A stretch of DNA of 64,000 nt from JBBRDU01 sp038230335 (GTDB lineage Bacteria > Verrucomicrobiota > Verrucomicrobiia > Chthoniobacterales > UBA10450). Shown piece after piece: positions 8,259 through 17,307 of this stretch. The stretch spans positions 372,001 through 436,000 of the forward strand of contig JBBRNL010000001.1 of assembly GCA_038230335.1 (NCBI GenBank), written 5' to 3'. Position 1 is the stretch's first letter. Every line of letters starts with the position of its first letter. Under the pieces are notes generated by a model, which was given only the letters and a program-made list of their open reading frames with translations, did no database searches and had not been told where the DNA came from. Both the position numbers and the translations under genes were made by a program.

Positions 8259-9344
8259 GTGGACGAGTCGGTTTTGTTTAATGTGATGGCGTTCGTCCTG
8301 GGCGCTTCGATCGGGTCGTTCCTGAACGTCTGCATCTATCGCTTGCCCATCGACCTCTCGGTCAATCAGCCGAAACGATCGTTTTGCCCGGCCTGCAAGA
8401 ATCCGATCCCGTGGCATCAGAATGTGCCCCTTCTGAGTTGGCTGCTCCTGCGCGGCCGCTGCGCTCACTGCGGTGCCCGGATCGCGTTCCGTTATTTCGG
8501 CGTAGAACTGATTACGGCGCTTCTCTTCCTAGCCGTGTGGCGATCTTTCCCGCCAGGCATGGCGGTCGCTTACTGGATTTTCGTCGGCCTCGTCATCGTG
8601 GCGACCTTTATCGATTTCGAGCATTTTATCATTCCCGATCAAATCACGATCGGAGGAACTGTGGCGGGCGTGCTGGCCAGTCTGGCCGTGCCGGAATTGA
8701 TGAACGCCGATTCACGCGTCGCGGCGGTGACGCGTTCAATTCTGGCCGCGGCGCTCGGTTATCTCACGCTCTGGATTGTTCTCGAAGCGGGCAAAGTCGC
8801 CTTTGGCCGCAAACGTATCCGACTGGATGCGCCGACGCCCTTTCAATGGAAACGGCAGGGGGAGGACGCTGATTTCGCAGTGGGGGACGAACGAAATCTT
8901 TGGAGTGATTATTTCGCGCGCGAAACCGATCGACTCCTCCTGCATTGCAACGAAGCGAAGATCGATGATCGCGCTTTTAGTGATGTGTTACTCGAATTTC
9001 ATTACGATCGAGTGGCGGTTGGCGGGCAGGAGTACCAGCTCGATACGCTGGACAATGTTTCAGGCGTGGTCCGTGAGTTGCAAATTCCGCGCGAAGCCAT
9101 GGGACGCGGCGATTTGAAATTTCTTGCCGCCATTGGCGCGTTTCTGGGGTGGCGGGCCGTTCTTTTTAGCATCTTCGCGGGATCAATCCTCGGGTCATTC
9201 GTCGGACTCATGACATTGGTTCTGGGGAAGCGGGTCTGGTCGGCCAAATTGCCTTTCGGGCCGTACCTCGCCTTTGGCGCGCTGACCTGGATGTTTTTCG
9301 GGCCGGCGCTCCTCCACTGGTACATCAGCATCATTAATCCGTAG
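8259..9344 (+). CDS. Prepilin peptidase (A24 aspartic protease) with inserted cytosolic domain
   Basis: 361 residues, GTG start 4 bp after tatC. It cleaves and usually N-methylates type IV prepilins and pseudopilins at the inner membrane. The N-terminal zinc module (CPAC ... CAHC) and both catalytic aspartates are visible, in FIDFEHFIIPD and in GRGDLKFLAA. Between the two catalytic helices lies an insert of about 100 polar residues (around 185-285), absent from classical PilD and seen in some PVC and Acidobacterial enzymes. No pilin or secretion gene is close. The end overlaps the convergent acyltransferase gene by 11 bp. Confidence 0.92.
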   Translation: MDESVLFNVMAFVLGASIGSFLNVCIYRLPIDLSVNQPKRSFCPACKNPIPWHQNVPLLSWLLLRGRCAHCGARIAFRYFGVELITALLFLAVWRSFPPGMAVAYWIFVGLVIVATFIDFEHFIIPDQITIGGTVAGVLASLAVPELMNADSRVAAVTRSILAAALGYLTLWIVLEAGKVAFGRKRIRLDAPTPFQWKRQGEDADFAVGDERNLWSDYFARETDRLLLHCNEAKIDDRAFSDVLLEFHYDRVAVGGQEYQLDTLDNVSGVVRELQIPREAMGRGDLKFLAAIGAFLGWRAVLFSIFAGSILGSFVGLMTLVLGKRVWSAKLPFGPYLAFGALTWMFFGPALLHWYISIINP

Positions 9345-10254
9345 GCGAATCCTGGAACACCGGGGTAAAGGCGAACCATTGGGCCCAGTGATTTTCGATC
9401 ATGATCTGAAGCACGCCTGACCATTGCTCCATGGCGGTCGCGACCGTCTCGTTACGCGATTCGTTAGTTCGAATCACGGAGATGGGTGGGCGCGCGACAA
9501 TGGTATAGCGATGGTAACCCGAGCGGACGATAAACAGTGGGTAGATTGGGACCTGGGCCACGACCGCTAGAACGAACGGTCCGGTGGGCAGTTTGACGCG
9601 ACGGTCAAAAAGGGTGACGGGCGATTGCGCGACCCCGTCAATGACGCGGTCGCCCTGGATGGAAATGATTTCGCCGTGACGGAGGGCGTGCAAAAGATCG
9701 AACGAAAGCAGGTTGCCGGCAGTGCTATATTCAACTTTGACCGCGCCTGCGCTCGATTGCCCGAGCGATTGGTCGAGATGACGCGCGCTCATGGCGTCGG
9801 GCTCGGGAGCGCGGACTATTCGCAGTTCGCGCCTGAATTTTTCGGCAAAGATGGCGGCTCCAAGATCGGCATTTCCCAGATGCGCTGTCAAAACGATGCC
9901 GCCTTTGGCCACCTCAAGTTCTCTCAGGAATTCTTCTCCAACCAGCTCATAAGTAAACGACGGTCGGCGTAGCCGATAGCTGGCGGCATCGGTCAAAGAC
10001 CATCCGAAGTTTCGGAAGATTCGAAAGACGCGAAAGTAATTCGCGACCCTGGAGGAACCGGGAAGAATGATGCCCAGGTGATGGAGAGCAGACCGCCGTG
10101 CCGGTCCCGCGAAAAAGAAAAAGACGACCGCTGCGACGAAGATCAAGGGCGGATGAAGCACAGGCGGAACTCGATTTACGATGAAGTCGATGCAGCGCCG
10201 CCAGAAAATGCCATGCACAGCGAATCGGCTCGATGAGGTGACGGGTTTGTTCAT
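9334..10254 (-). CDS. Lipid A biosynthesis-type lauroyl/myristoyl acyltransferase (LpxL/HtrB family)
   Basis: 306 residues from the ATG at 10254; the frame stays open upstream, but that region is the leader of the divergent gene. The family transfers acyl chains at the inner membrane to lipid A or related lipids. Seen: an N-terminal anchor helix (PLIFVAAVVFFFFAG), the catalytic HX4D motif in TAHLGNAD, and downstream QGDRVIDG and FDRRVKLPTGPFVLA, the usual blocks. It stands alone and convergent with the prepilin peptidase. The acyl acceptor cannot be told; ornithine-lipid or aminolipid acyltransferases share the motif. Confidence 0.85.
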   Translation of the reverse strand: MNKPVTSSSRFAVHGIFWRRCIDFIVNRVPPVLHPPLIFVAAVVFFFFAGPARRSALHHLGIILPGSSRVANYFRVFRIFRNFGWSLTDAASYRLRRPSFTYELVGEEFLRELEVAKGGIVLTAHLGNADLGAAIFAEKFRRELRIVRAPEPDAMSARHLDQSLGQSSAGAVKVEYSTAGNLLSFDLLHALRHGEIISIQGDRVIDGVAQSPVTLFDRRVKLPTGPFVLAVVAQVPIYPLFIVRSGYHRYTIVARPPISVIRTNESRNETVATAMEQWSGVLQIMIENHWAQWFAFTPVFQDSPTD

Positions 10255-10395
10255 TCGATGCGTGAAAAGGAACAGGGTAAGCGGACAGGCCGAGAAGAGG
10301 CCAGATATTGTGCGCCACTTCGTAGGAAACGAACTTTGTTGCTCGTCAGTATCGTTCGCTGCCGTTGTTATGGGAATGGAACATGCCTTATACCG

Positions 10396-11403
10396 ATGCC
10401 AGACCTGCTTGATCCCGTCGTCGCCGGGTCCGGCCGCATCGACATGCATGTCCACATGGTGGGCAATGGCAGCAGCGGATCGGGTGGTTGGCTGCGTTTG
10501 AAAGGGTGGCACCGTTGGCTCGCTGGATTCATGGTCCGGCACCTCGGCTTGTCCGCCCAGGCGCTGGAGGGCGATCTGGATGAGCTTTACGCGGAGAAAT
10601 TACTGGCCCTGGTTCGTGACTCTTCCTTTGATTCGATCGTTCTTCTCGCGCATGAACGAGTGCACGATCCGGATGGCACACCGCGGGACGACCTCGGCTC
10701 CATGTTCGTGCCTAACGATGTGGTCCTGAAACTCGGGCGGAAGCATCCTGAATTCCTCGCGGGCGTTTCGATCCATCCGGCCCGGTACGATGCCTTGCCG
10801 GAGTTGGATCGGTGCGTCGAGCTTGGGGCCGTCTTAATGAAATGTTTGCCCAACTGCCAGAACATCGATTTTTCGGACCGACGCTATGAAAGATTCTGGA
10901 AACGCATGGCTGAGTTGCGGCTCCCTTTGCTGGCTCACACCGGTGGCGAACACACCGTGCCTGTCGTCAATGCGGCTCTGGCTGATCCGAAGTTATTGCG
11001 TTTCCCCCTGGAATGCGGCGTCACCGTTATCGCAGCGCATGTCGGGACACGCAGCGGCGCGTTTGACCCCGACTATTTCCTCGCCTGGGTCGCGATGCTG
11101 ACCGAGTTTCCGAATCTGTATGGCGACGTGAGCGCGATGGTCTCGCTCAATCGGTGCGGGCATTTGCGCGATTGCCTGCGCGATGAAGTCTCTCCGCGAA
11201 TTTTGCAAGGGAGCGATTTTCCCGTGCCCGTCCTGGGCCATCGCCTCTGGATGCAAGGGTGGATCGATCGCGAAACTTTTCGGCGTGTTCAGGCGCTGGC
11301 TAATCCTCTGGAACGCGACTGGCGATTTAAACAAGCGCTCGGTTACAATGACGAAATGCGGACGCGTGTGGCGCGTCTTCTGCGGGTCAGTTCGCACGTA
11401 TGA
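10396..11403 (+). CDS. Amidohydrolase-2 family metal-dependent hydrolase
   Basis: 335 residues from the ATG at 10396. It is a TIM-barrel metal hydrolase: HxH motif in DMHVHMVG, a middle His in LLAHTGGEH, another in AAHVG, and the catalytic Asp in LQGSDFPVP. PF04909-type enzymes include decarboxylases and lactonases; the substrate is unknown. nagA overlaps its stop by 4 bp (ATGA at 11400), so the two are coupled, and a role in sugar or cell-wall fragment breakdown is a reasonable guess. Confidence 0.8.
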   Translation: MPDLLDPVVAGSGRIDMHVHMVGNGSSGSGGWLRLKGWHRWLAGFMVRHLGLSAQALEGDLDELYAEKLLALVRDSSFDSIVLLAHERVHDPDGTPRDDLGSMFVPNDVVLKLGRKHPEFLAGVSIHPARYDALPELDRCVELGAVLMKCLPNCQNIDFSDRRYERFWKRMAELRLPLLAHTGGEHTVPVVNAALADPKLLRFPLECGVTVIAAHVGTRSGAFDPDYFLAWVAMLTEFPNLYGDVSAMVSLNRCGHLRDCLRDEVSPRILQGSDFPVPVLGHRLWMQGWIDRETFRRVQALANPLERDWRFKQALGYNDEMRTRVARLLRVSSHV

Positions 11404-12596
11404 TTTTCCGCAATGCCCGCTTTGTTTCCTGGGACGGGATCCGTGAGGACGTGGAGATGGTTGTCGAAGGGGGCCACATCATCTCGATCGGGGAAACGAA
11501 CGCCCGAAGTTCGAAAGAGGTTGTCGATCTCGGGGGAAACTATCTGGCGCCAGGTTTCATCGATCTGCACGTTCATGGAGCAAAGGGGCGCGACACCATG
11601 GAAGCCTCACCCGAGGCGTTCCGCGCGATTTGTGATTTTCATGCGACCGGCGGCAGCACTTCGCTTCTCCTGACGACTGCGACCGCGCCTCTGGATGAGA
11701 TCCTCAGTGTCTTGAAAGCAATTGCTCTGTCCCGGCCCGGGATACGTCAAATAGCCGGGGCGCATGTGGAGGGACCATTCATTTCCAAGGTCAGACCGGG
11801 CGCGCAACGCGAAGATTTCATTCGGAAACCCGCCGCGAAATCCATCGAACGATTGCTTGAGCATGCCGGGACCATCCGGCGCATCACTCTGGCACCGGAA
11901 TTAGATGGAGCACTCGAAGCGATCGAGTCTTTTTCGTCACACGGAGTCAACGTGAGCGGGGGACATACCGACGCTTGGGACGAGCAGGCGCGGGCCGGGT
12001 TCGAGCACGGGATGCGCAGCGCAACGCACACGTTCAATTGCATGTCGTCGGCGCGGCGCCGCGGCCTTCATCGTGTGGCGGGCCTCCTCGAGTTCGCCTT
12101 GAGCGAGCCGGGCATGAACTGCGAGTTGATTGCGGACGGACATCACGTTTCCACGACTTTGATGAAGATGTTGTATCGGGCCAAAGGCGCTTCCGGTATT
12201 TGCCTGGTCACGGATGCGACGGCCGGTGCGGGTCTGACCGAGGGATCGCTCTTCTCTTTGGCGGGACGCGACTGCGTGGTGCGTGGCGGGGTCTGCCTGC
12301 TGGAGGACGGTTCGGCTCTGGCCGGAAGCGCGGCGCGAATGATTGAGCTGATTCGGGTTATGGTTCGCGATGTCGGGGTGCCGCTGCATGAAGCGCTGAC
12401 GATGGCGACAGGAACTCCCGCGCGTTCCATCGGGTTGGAAAAAAAAGGCAGGCTGGCGGTCGGTGCGGATGCTGATTTTGTGGTGCTGTCCGAGGAACTG
12501 GAAGTGCTGCAAACATTTGTCGGGGGCGAATTGATATTCGATTCAGATCACAAGACGCCCCAACAGAGTGGAGCGGCTACAGCGTCGAGTGCCTAG
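11400..12596 (+). CDS. nagA: N-acetylglucosamine-6-phosphate deacetylase
   Basis: 398 residues. It removes acetate from GlcNAc-6-phosphate to give GlcN-6-phosphate for glycolysis or new cell wall. Evidence: HVHGAKGRDTM near the N-terminus, AHVEGPFISK with the metal-binding Glu, VSGGHTDA, ATHTFNCMSS, ADGHHVS and the catalytic Asp in LVTDATAGAG. It overlaps the hydrolase gene by 4 bp. It connects with the kinase-MurQ fusion at 36961, whose product is GlcNAc-6-phosphate. The last 15 or so residues (from HKTPQQSG) are encoded by a copy of a dispersed repeat and are probably not family sequence. Confidence 0.93.
   Translation: MIFRNARFVSWDGIREDVEMVVEGGHIISIGETNARSSKEVVDLGGNYLAPGFIDLHVHGAKGRDTMEASPEAFRAICDFHATGGSTSLLLTTATAPLDEILSVLKAIALSRPGIRQIAGAHVEGPFISKVRPGAQREDFIRKPAAKSIERLLEHAGTIRRITLAPELDGALEAIESFSSHGVNVSGGHTDAWDEQARAGFEHGMRSATHTFNCMSSARRRGLHRVAGLLEFALSEPGMNCELIADGHHVSTTLMKMLYRAKGASGICLVTDATAGAGLTEGSLFSLAGRDCVVRGGVCLLEDGSALAGSAARMIELIRVMVRDVGVPLHEALTMATGTPARSIGLEKKGRLAVGADADFVVLSEELEVLQTFVGGELIFDSDHKTPQQSGAATASSA
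12552..12584 (+). repeat. Dispersed repeat copy inside the 3' end of nagA
   Basis: AAGACGCCCCAACAGAG and the following bases match, with a few changes, the module at about 6708 in the argH-Nudix gap. Here it lies in frame and supplies the C-terminal tail of NagA. Confidence 0.5.
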
Positions 12597-12608
12597 GAAG
12601 TTGTCCAC

Positions 12609-13685
12609 TTACAGTGCCATCAGGAAATCCGCGATCTCCAAGGCAGCGCCTGGCCGACTTAACTTCGCAATATTCCCGGCCCGATCCTTCCATGCTTTTG
12701 CATCGTCGCGGAAGAGTCGTTCTACCTGCTCCACCACCTCTGCCGGCGTGTGCGCGATCGAACCGGATTTCGTTTCCACGATAAGCTGGGCGTTTCCTTC
12801 CTCCTGACCGGAGACGATGTGGTTGATGATCATCGGGCAACCTGCCGCAATCGCTTCCTGCACCGTTGCCCCACCGGCCTTGCCGATTAGGACATGGCTC
12901 TGGCAGAGGAGTTCGGGTAACTGATCCGTCCATCCGACGATGGTCACCTTGCGATCACGCGTGACGTTCTCGATCATCTTCCGGAGCCGTTCGTCGCGAC
13001 CCACTGTCACAGTCAGATCAATATTCAATTGACTGAGCCTGTGCGTGATATCAGGCGCGCTCTTTGTCCCGGCGTTGATCATATAAACAACACGTGTGGG
13101 CTGGGTTGCGGAGGGTGCTGCGCGGCGAGGAAGGTCTGCGAACTTCGGGTTCACCGGGAATCCGAACGCCTTGATCTTTTCCGGAGTCACGCCGCCGGTG
13201 CGGACGACCGCCGCGCTTTGTTCGTTCGGAACCAGAAACGCGTCAGCCGTGCAGCGATACCAGATCGCATTCACCGTGATCGAGTCGGTCACCACGACGA
13301 CGCTGCGAGTGGTTCGGTCGGGCTGGATCTGATTGAGCAGGTAGGGATACGCGGGAAAGACCGAGACAACGACATCGGGTTGGAAGCGTTCCAGCACGGC
13401 CGCGAAGTGTTTTTTGAGCGGGAAAAACCAGCGAAAGTCGCCATCAAAATCCGTTTTTTGATCGAGCCATCGGTAAACCAACCCCCAAGAGCGGGGCCAC
13501 TTATTAATGAGCCCAAGATAGCCTTTGCGCACCCATTCGTTCACGGCGCCGTAGGTTTCGGCGAAGAGATCGTGACACTCGACCTGCGCGCCGGGAGCCA
13601 TGCGGACGAGGCCGGCTTGTATTCCGCGGGCCGCGCTATTGTGACCCTCGCCATAACCGGCGGTGAGGATTAGGACTTTCTTCAC
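12609..13685 (-). CDS. Monogalactosyldiacylglycerol synthase-family glycosyltransferase
   Basis: 358 residues, a GT-B enzyme related to MGDG synthases and MurG that moves a sugar from a nucleotide donor to a diacylglycerol-type lipid at the cytoplasmic membrane face. The N-terminus VLILTAGYGEGHNSAARG is the acceptor-side glycine loop of the family, and the C-terminal half has LIGKAGGATVQEAIAAG, the donor-binding signature, then IVSGQEEGNAQ. It is convergent with nagA, with a 12-bp gap. The sugar and exact lipid are not readable; glycolipid synthesis fits best. Confidence 0.83.
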   Translation of the reverse strand: MKKVLILTAGYGEGHNSAARGIQAGLVRMAPGAQVECHDLFAETYGAVNEWVRKGYLGLINKWPRSWGLVYRWLDQKTDFDGDFRWFFPLKKHFAAVLERFQPDVVVSVFPAYPYLLNQIQPDRTTRSVVVVTDSITVNAIWYRCTADAFLVPNEQSAAVVRTGGVTPEKIKAFGFPVNPKFADLPRRAAPSATQPTRVVYMINAGTKSAPDITHRLSQLNIDLTVTVGRDERLRKMIENVTRDRKVTIVGWTDQLPELLCQSHVLIGKAGGATVQEAIAAGCPMIINHIVSGQEEGNAQLIVETKSGSIAHTPAEVVEQVERLFRDDAKAWKDRAGNIAKLSRPGAALEIADFLMAL

Positions 13686-13762
13686 GTCGTTAGGTTGGGG
13701 GTGCGGAGCGGAGGGTCGAACTTAATGGATATTTCGGCTCGGCAAAGTAAAGTCTCTGCGCG

Positions 13763-14650
13763 ATGAAATGGGTCCGCTTTGTCTGGCGAATTGTCCGGCG
13801 TCTTGTCTGGGAGACAGCCATGGATAACACCACGGGTTTATCGGCGCAGATGGCATATCTGCTTTTGGTCGCGCTCGCGCCCGGTCTCCTTTTCCTTTGG
13901 CACCTGCTCGGTCTGTTCGGGACGGATCCGGCCAAACTGCACAAGATTTTTCTCGTCCTCAAGGGTTTCATGCCGCCGGACACGAAGGTGCAGGACATTC
14001 TCGATTCGGCGGTGGCGAGTGTTGTGGTGACCGGACCGAGCGGAATGCTGGCCAACGTGGGAATTATCCTGGGCATCTATTTTGGGACTGTCTTCATCGC
14101 GACCATCTCGCGGGCGCTCAGTCATACGCACGGCGTGCAGGAAGACCGGAACTGGTGGTCGAAGTATATCATTTCCTTTTTTCTGTTGTTCTGGTTCGGC
14201 ATCGCTCTTTTTGTTTGTTTTAGCGTGATGGTGTTTGGCGAGAGTCTGGCCGGGATGGCCGAGGTCAATTTTCAGCTCTCTATTCCGCTGCAGGAGTGGG
14301 TGGCTGCCTTGAATCTTCCGTTTACGGCCGTGGCCCTGGTGGCTTTGGCGCTCGCCCTTTATTTATTGACGCCGGAAAACTATCTGACCATTCGGCAGGC
14401 GCTGCCAGGAGCCATCTTCTTCTCTCTGGGCTGGATTATTGTGACCAAACTTTTCCAGGTCTACGTGGCGCGATACGACCGCTATAATCCGACCTACCTG
14501 GCACTGGCCTCCATTGTCGTGCTTCTGACCTGGATGTATTTAACGTGTCTGCTGCTGCTCGTGGGAGGGAAACTGAATGCGATTTTGCGGCGGGATCGCG
14601 TGCGCCGATCCGCGCCTCCGGAAGGGCAACCTTCCGCGCAGGCTGCTTGA
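13763..14650 (+). CDS. YihY/virulence factor BrkB family membrane protein
   Basis: 295 residues with about six hydrophobic helices. The N-terminal block (LSAQMAYLLLVALAPGLLF) and the C-terminal YDRYNPTYLALASIVVLLTW match the YihY family, once misnamed ribonuclease BN, whose transport role is still uncertain. ATG at 13763. The stop overlaps the start of the next gene (TTGA at 14647-14650). It opens divergently from the glycosyltransferase, leaving a 77-bp shared promoter gap. Confidence 0.88.
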   Translation: MKWVRFVWRIVRRLVWETAMDNTTGLSAQMAYLLLVALAPGLLFLWHLLGLFGTDPAKLHKIFLVLKGFMPPDTKVQDILDSAVASVVVTGPSGMLANVGIILGIYFGTVFIATISRALSHTHGVQEDRNWWSKYIISFFLLFWFGIALFVCFSVMVFGESLAGMAEVNFQLSIPLQEWVAALNLPFTAVALVALALALYLLTPENYLTIRQALPGAIFFSLGWIIVTKLFQVYVARYDRYNPTYLALASIVVLLTWMYLTCLLLLVGGKLNAILRRDRVRRSAPPEGQPSAQAA

Positions 14651-15912
14651 ACGCACGGTTGGGTCTGTTACGGTCCGCAGCAGTGGCGCTTGTTTCGACC
14701 CGTTGGATAACAGCGATTGTGCTCAGTGCACTTGTCGCAACCCTTGTGCGCGCGCAGGTCAGCGACGAGGAAAAACGAAAGCGGGCCGAGCTTTTGAAGA
14801 CGCGGCAGGAGCAAAGCGATTCACCTGACCCAGCGGAAGAGTCACCCACGCCGCGGCCCAAAGCGAAGAAGCCAAAATCGAAACAGAGTCCGTCGCCCAC
14901 ACCGCATAAATCGCCGACGCCCAAATCGAAAGCCAAGCGGAAAAAGCCGGTTGAAAACGAAGACGCATCACCCGCGAAAAAAGGAGATGGTGAGACGCCT
15001 GAGCCGGATTCATCCAGATCGAGGAAATCGGGTAAAACGAAGCGCAAGGCGAAAACGAAGGTGAGCGCGAAAGAGGATGTGACGCCGTCGAAGAAAAAAG
15101 GAACGGCAAAACCGGAATTATCTCCCAAACGGGAAGAGCCATCGAGCGACGAAGGAGCGAAGCGGACGCCGGGACCTTCTGAGACGCCGATGGCGCGAAG
15201 CGCCGTGGCGTTGCCGCGGGCGGTGGCCGTTCCAACACCAGCTCCTCCGCCGGCACCCATGGCCCCTTCGATCGGTAATTCAGACTCGGACGATGCGGCG
15301 CAGTTGACCATCGAAAAGACCGGCGAAAAGCGGCCCAGCTTTTGGTACCGCGTTTTCCATGGCAACGGCGGCGGTAGGACAAGCGGGAGCGGTGCGGGTT
15401 ATCGTTACCTGACGCGCTCGGTGCGTGCGGAACTCGATCGCGCTCCGGCCGATCGCCGCAATCCACAGTGGCAGTTTATTGTTGTACACAACAGCGGAAC
15501 GCGGCAGGGCAACGCCAAGGTATTCGATTACTATCATAAACACGTGCGGCACATGCAGAACGGTTTGGCTTATCATTTCGTGATCGGCAACGGGACATCG
15601 ACCGGGAACGGTCAGATCGAAGTGGGCGACCGATGGCGCCGTCAGATCAACGGGGGCCACGTACATAGTGATAATTTGAACAACATCGCGCTCGGCATTT
15701 GTCTGGTCGGTGATTTCAATCGGAGCCAGCCGACACCGGCCCAGCTCCAATCGTGTGAAGAGTTGATTCGTTATCTGCGGCAGCGCTGCGGCAAAGTGGG
15801 CAACCACTACATGCTGGTCAAACCTCATCGCGAGATGAATCCACCGCGCTGGGCGACCGATTGCCCGGGCGATGCTTTTCCCTACTCGTGGTTCCGGCGC
15901 TTTCAGGAGTGA
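14647..15912 (+). CDS. Secreted PGRP-type N-acetylmuramoyl-L-alanine amidase with Lys/Pro/Ser-rich linker
   Basis: 421 residues from a TTG at 14647 that overlaps the YihY stop by 4 bp and gives a good signal peptide ending in VRAQ; a longer frame would run deep into yihY. After the signal comes about 200 residues of low complexity rich in Lys, Ser, Thr and Pro (KSPTPKSK-type runs), then a PGRP/amidase-2 domain (about 260-421) with IVVHNSG, GLAYHFVIGNG, ALGICLVGDFN and VKPHREM ... DCPG, which supply the His and Cys ligands for zinc. It should cut the bond between MurNAc and the stem peptide. The basic linker may thread through or bind the wall; that part is inference. Confidence 0.83.
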   Translation: MNARLGLLRSAAVALVSTRWITAIVLSALVATLVRAQVSDEEKRKRAELLKTRQEQSDSPDPAEESPTPRPKAKKPKSKQSPSPTPHKSPTPKSKAKRKKPVENEDASPAKKGDGETPEPDSSRSRKSGKTKRKAKTKVSAKEDVTPSKKKGTAKPELSPKREEPSSDEGAKRTPGPSETPMARSAVALPRAVAVPTPAPPPAPMAPSIGNSDSDDAAQLTIEKTGEKRPSFWYRVFHGNGGGRTSGSGAGYRYLTRSVRAELDRAPADRRNPQWQFIVVHNSGTRQGNAKVFDYYHKHVRHMQNGLAYHFVIGNGTSTGNGQIEVGDRWRRQINGGHVHSDNLNNIALGICLVGDFNRSQPTPAQLQSCEELIRYLRQRCGKVGNHYMLVKPHREMNPPRWATDCPGDAFPYSWFRRFQE

Positions 15913-15971
15913 CGTCGAGCGCGGGTCGCACTGTGCTCAAAAAACGGCAGGTGCCTCCTTTCTCGCGGCGC

Positions 15972-16092
15972 TGTCATCCCGAGCGTAAGCGAGGGACCTC
16001 CCATGCGCTCAGTGGATCACACAGCATAAATTGCGACTAACACCGTCCGAATAGGCGAGATCCTTCACCGTCTTCGCTGGCTCAGGATGACA
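15972..16092. repeat. 121-bp MITE-like intergenic element, copy 1
   Basis: Begins TGTCATCCCGAG and ends CTCAGGATGACA, inverted ends with one mismatch, with GAGGGACCTC near one end and GAGATCCTTC near the other. A second element of exactly the same length lies at 39273-39393. No transposase is present. It fills most of the 264-bp gap between the amidase and a convergent gene; the rest of the gap shows nothing. Confidence 0.6.
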
Positions 16093-16176
16093 CTCCGCAA
16101 TAAGGGCGCGGAGCGTCGATTCGGCATGCGTCATCGGACCGCGCCAAAACCTGAGCCATTTAATGCGGCAACGATC

Positions 16177-17307
16177 CTAATTCCGCTCCGCCACGATCAG
16201 ATTGCTTCTGTGGTAGTTCCACTGGTAACCGAATCCAATGGTGAGTGGCGGTGGATTGCTCGTTTGAAACAATTCATGGAGCTGCGCCTGGTAGTGCTCT
16301 TTAAACAGTTCGATGGGCCCGACGTAGGTGCCGAAGAGGCGCAAATTCCACTTGGAGCGGTTGAAGTTCTCCAGGGGAATTCCGGAGTCGTCTTGCACGA
16401 TGATCCGGCTGTGGTCGAGAATGAAGTTCCGAACTTTGGCGAACCCTCCTTCAAACATGAGATAGGACGAGGATTTAAGAAAGCTGCCTCCGACACCGAA
16501 ATGGTTGCAAAAATTCATGAACCCGGGACTCGCACTGATCCCGCCGTCGGAAATATCGGTCGTGAAATAATACAAGGTTTGGGAGTGACCGAAGTTGATC
16601 CGAACGCCGGGCGTGCCGCCGGTGCCGGGTCGGCTCTCATGCACGCCGCCGCTGCGGTCTAACGAAACATAGGTCACGTCGCTGATGCTCTTGCCGGCGC
16701 GCGCGAGGAAGACGTAAAGGATGGGGAGCGTGCCGTTCAGGTTCTGCTGCTGCAGATCCACCTTCATGTCTTTGGTGATGAAGTAACTGGTGGTGAGCGA
16801 CGAGTACATCGCGTTCTCCAGGTTGTGCAGAGCATTGGAGAGATTGTTAATGCGCAGCGGATCAGGCGGCGGACCCATCGATTCCTTGCCGCACATGATG
16901 TAGACCGAGGCGTTCGGAAAGAATTGATCCGCATAGAGAAAATCAGGGCCGCTGAACATGTAGTAAACCACGGGCAGCGATTCTTTTGATTCGGGCAGGT
17001 AGGAACTCTGCCAGGTCCGCAGTTTCTGCAGTTGGCGCGTGTTCAGTTTGGCAAAAGCCTTTTCGAAATAGGCGGAATGCTCCTGCCAGGCCGGATCGTT
17101 GGTGAGGGGCGCGAGAGGCGAGTTTTGCGATATGGGCATCCCGGCAAGGAACCTGGCCGTATCATTCGGCGGCGGCAGGGAGGGCTGGGCCACGGGAGCC
17201 GGCTGTGCTTCGGGCGGCTGCGCGCGATGACGCGAGCGCGCCATGGCCGATCCGGTCAAGGCCGAGACGGCCAGGCCAGTCATGAGCAGGGAAGAGATGA
17301 TTTTCAT
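16177..17307 (-). CDS. Secreted protein of unknown function
   Basis: 376 residues. A Sec signal peptide (MKIISSLLMTGLAVSAL, then GSAMA) leads into a Pro/Gln-rich stretch and a folded part without transmembrane helices. Motifs such as VVYYMFSGPDFLYADQFF, YIMCGKESMGP and GQTLYYF-like segments give an alpha/beta impression but match no family I can name. The ATG overlaps the stop of the upstream permease gene (ATGA at 17307-17304), so the two are co-translated. A periplasmic helper of the permease is possible but unsupported. Confidence 0.72.
   Translation of the reverse strand: MKIISSLLMTGLAVSALTGSAMARSRHRAQPPEAQPAPVAQPSLPPPNDTARFLAGMPISQNSPLAPLTNDPAWQEHSAYFEKAFAKLNTRQLQKLRTWQSSYLPESKESLPVVYYMFSGPDFLYADQFFPNASVYIMCGKESMGPPPDPLRINNLSNALHNLENAMYSSLTTSYFITKDMKVDLQQQNLNGTLPILYVFLARAGKSISDVTYVSLDRSGGVHESRPGTGGTPGVRINFGHSQTLYYFTTDISDGGISASPGFMNFCNHFGVGGSFLKSSSYLMFEGGFAKVRNFILDHSRIIVQDDSGIPLENFNRSKWNLRLFGTYVGPIELFKEHYQAQLHELFQTSNPPPLTIGFGYQWNYHRSNLIVAERN

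Noticed and set aside
14436..15365. 309-codon open frame antisense to the yihY-amidase junction
   Set aside because: It mirrors the Lys/Ser/Pro-rich linker of the amidase and shows only low complexity.
16087..16662. 191-codon plus-strand frame opposite the secreted unknown protein
   Set aside because: Overlaps the repeat element and a gene with a clear signal peptide on the other strand; no family features.
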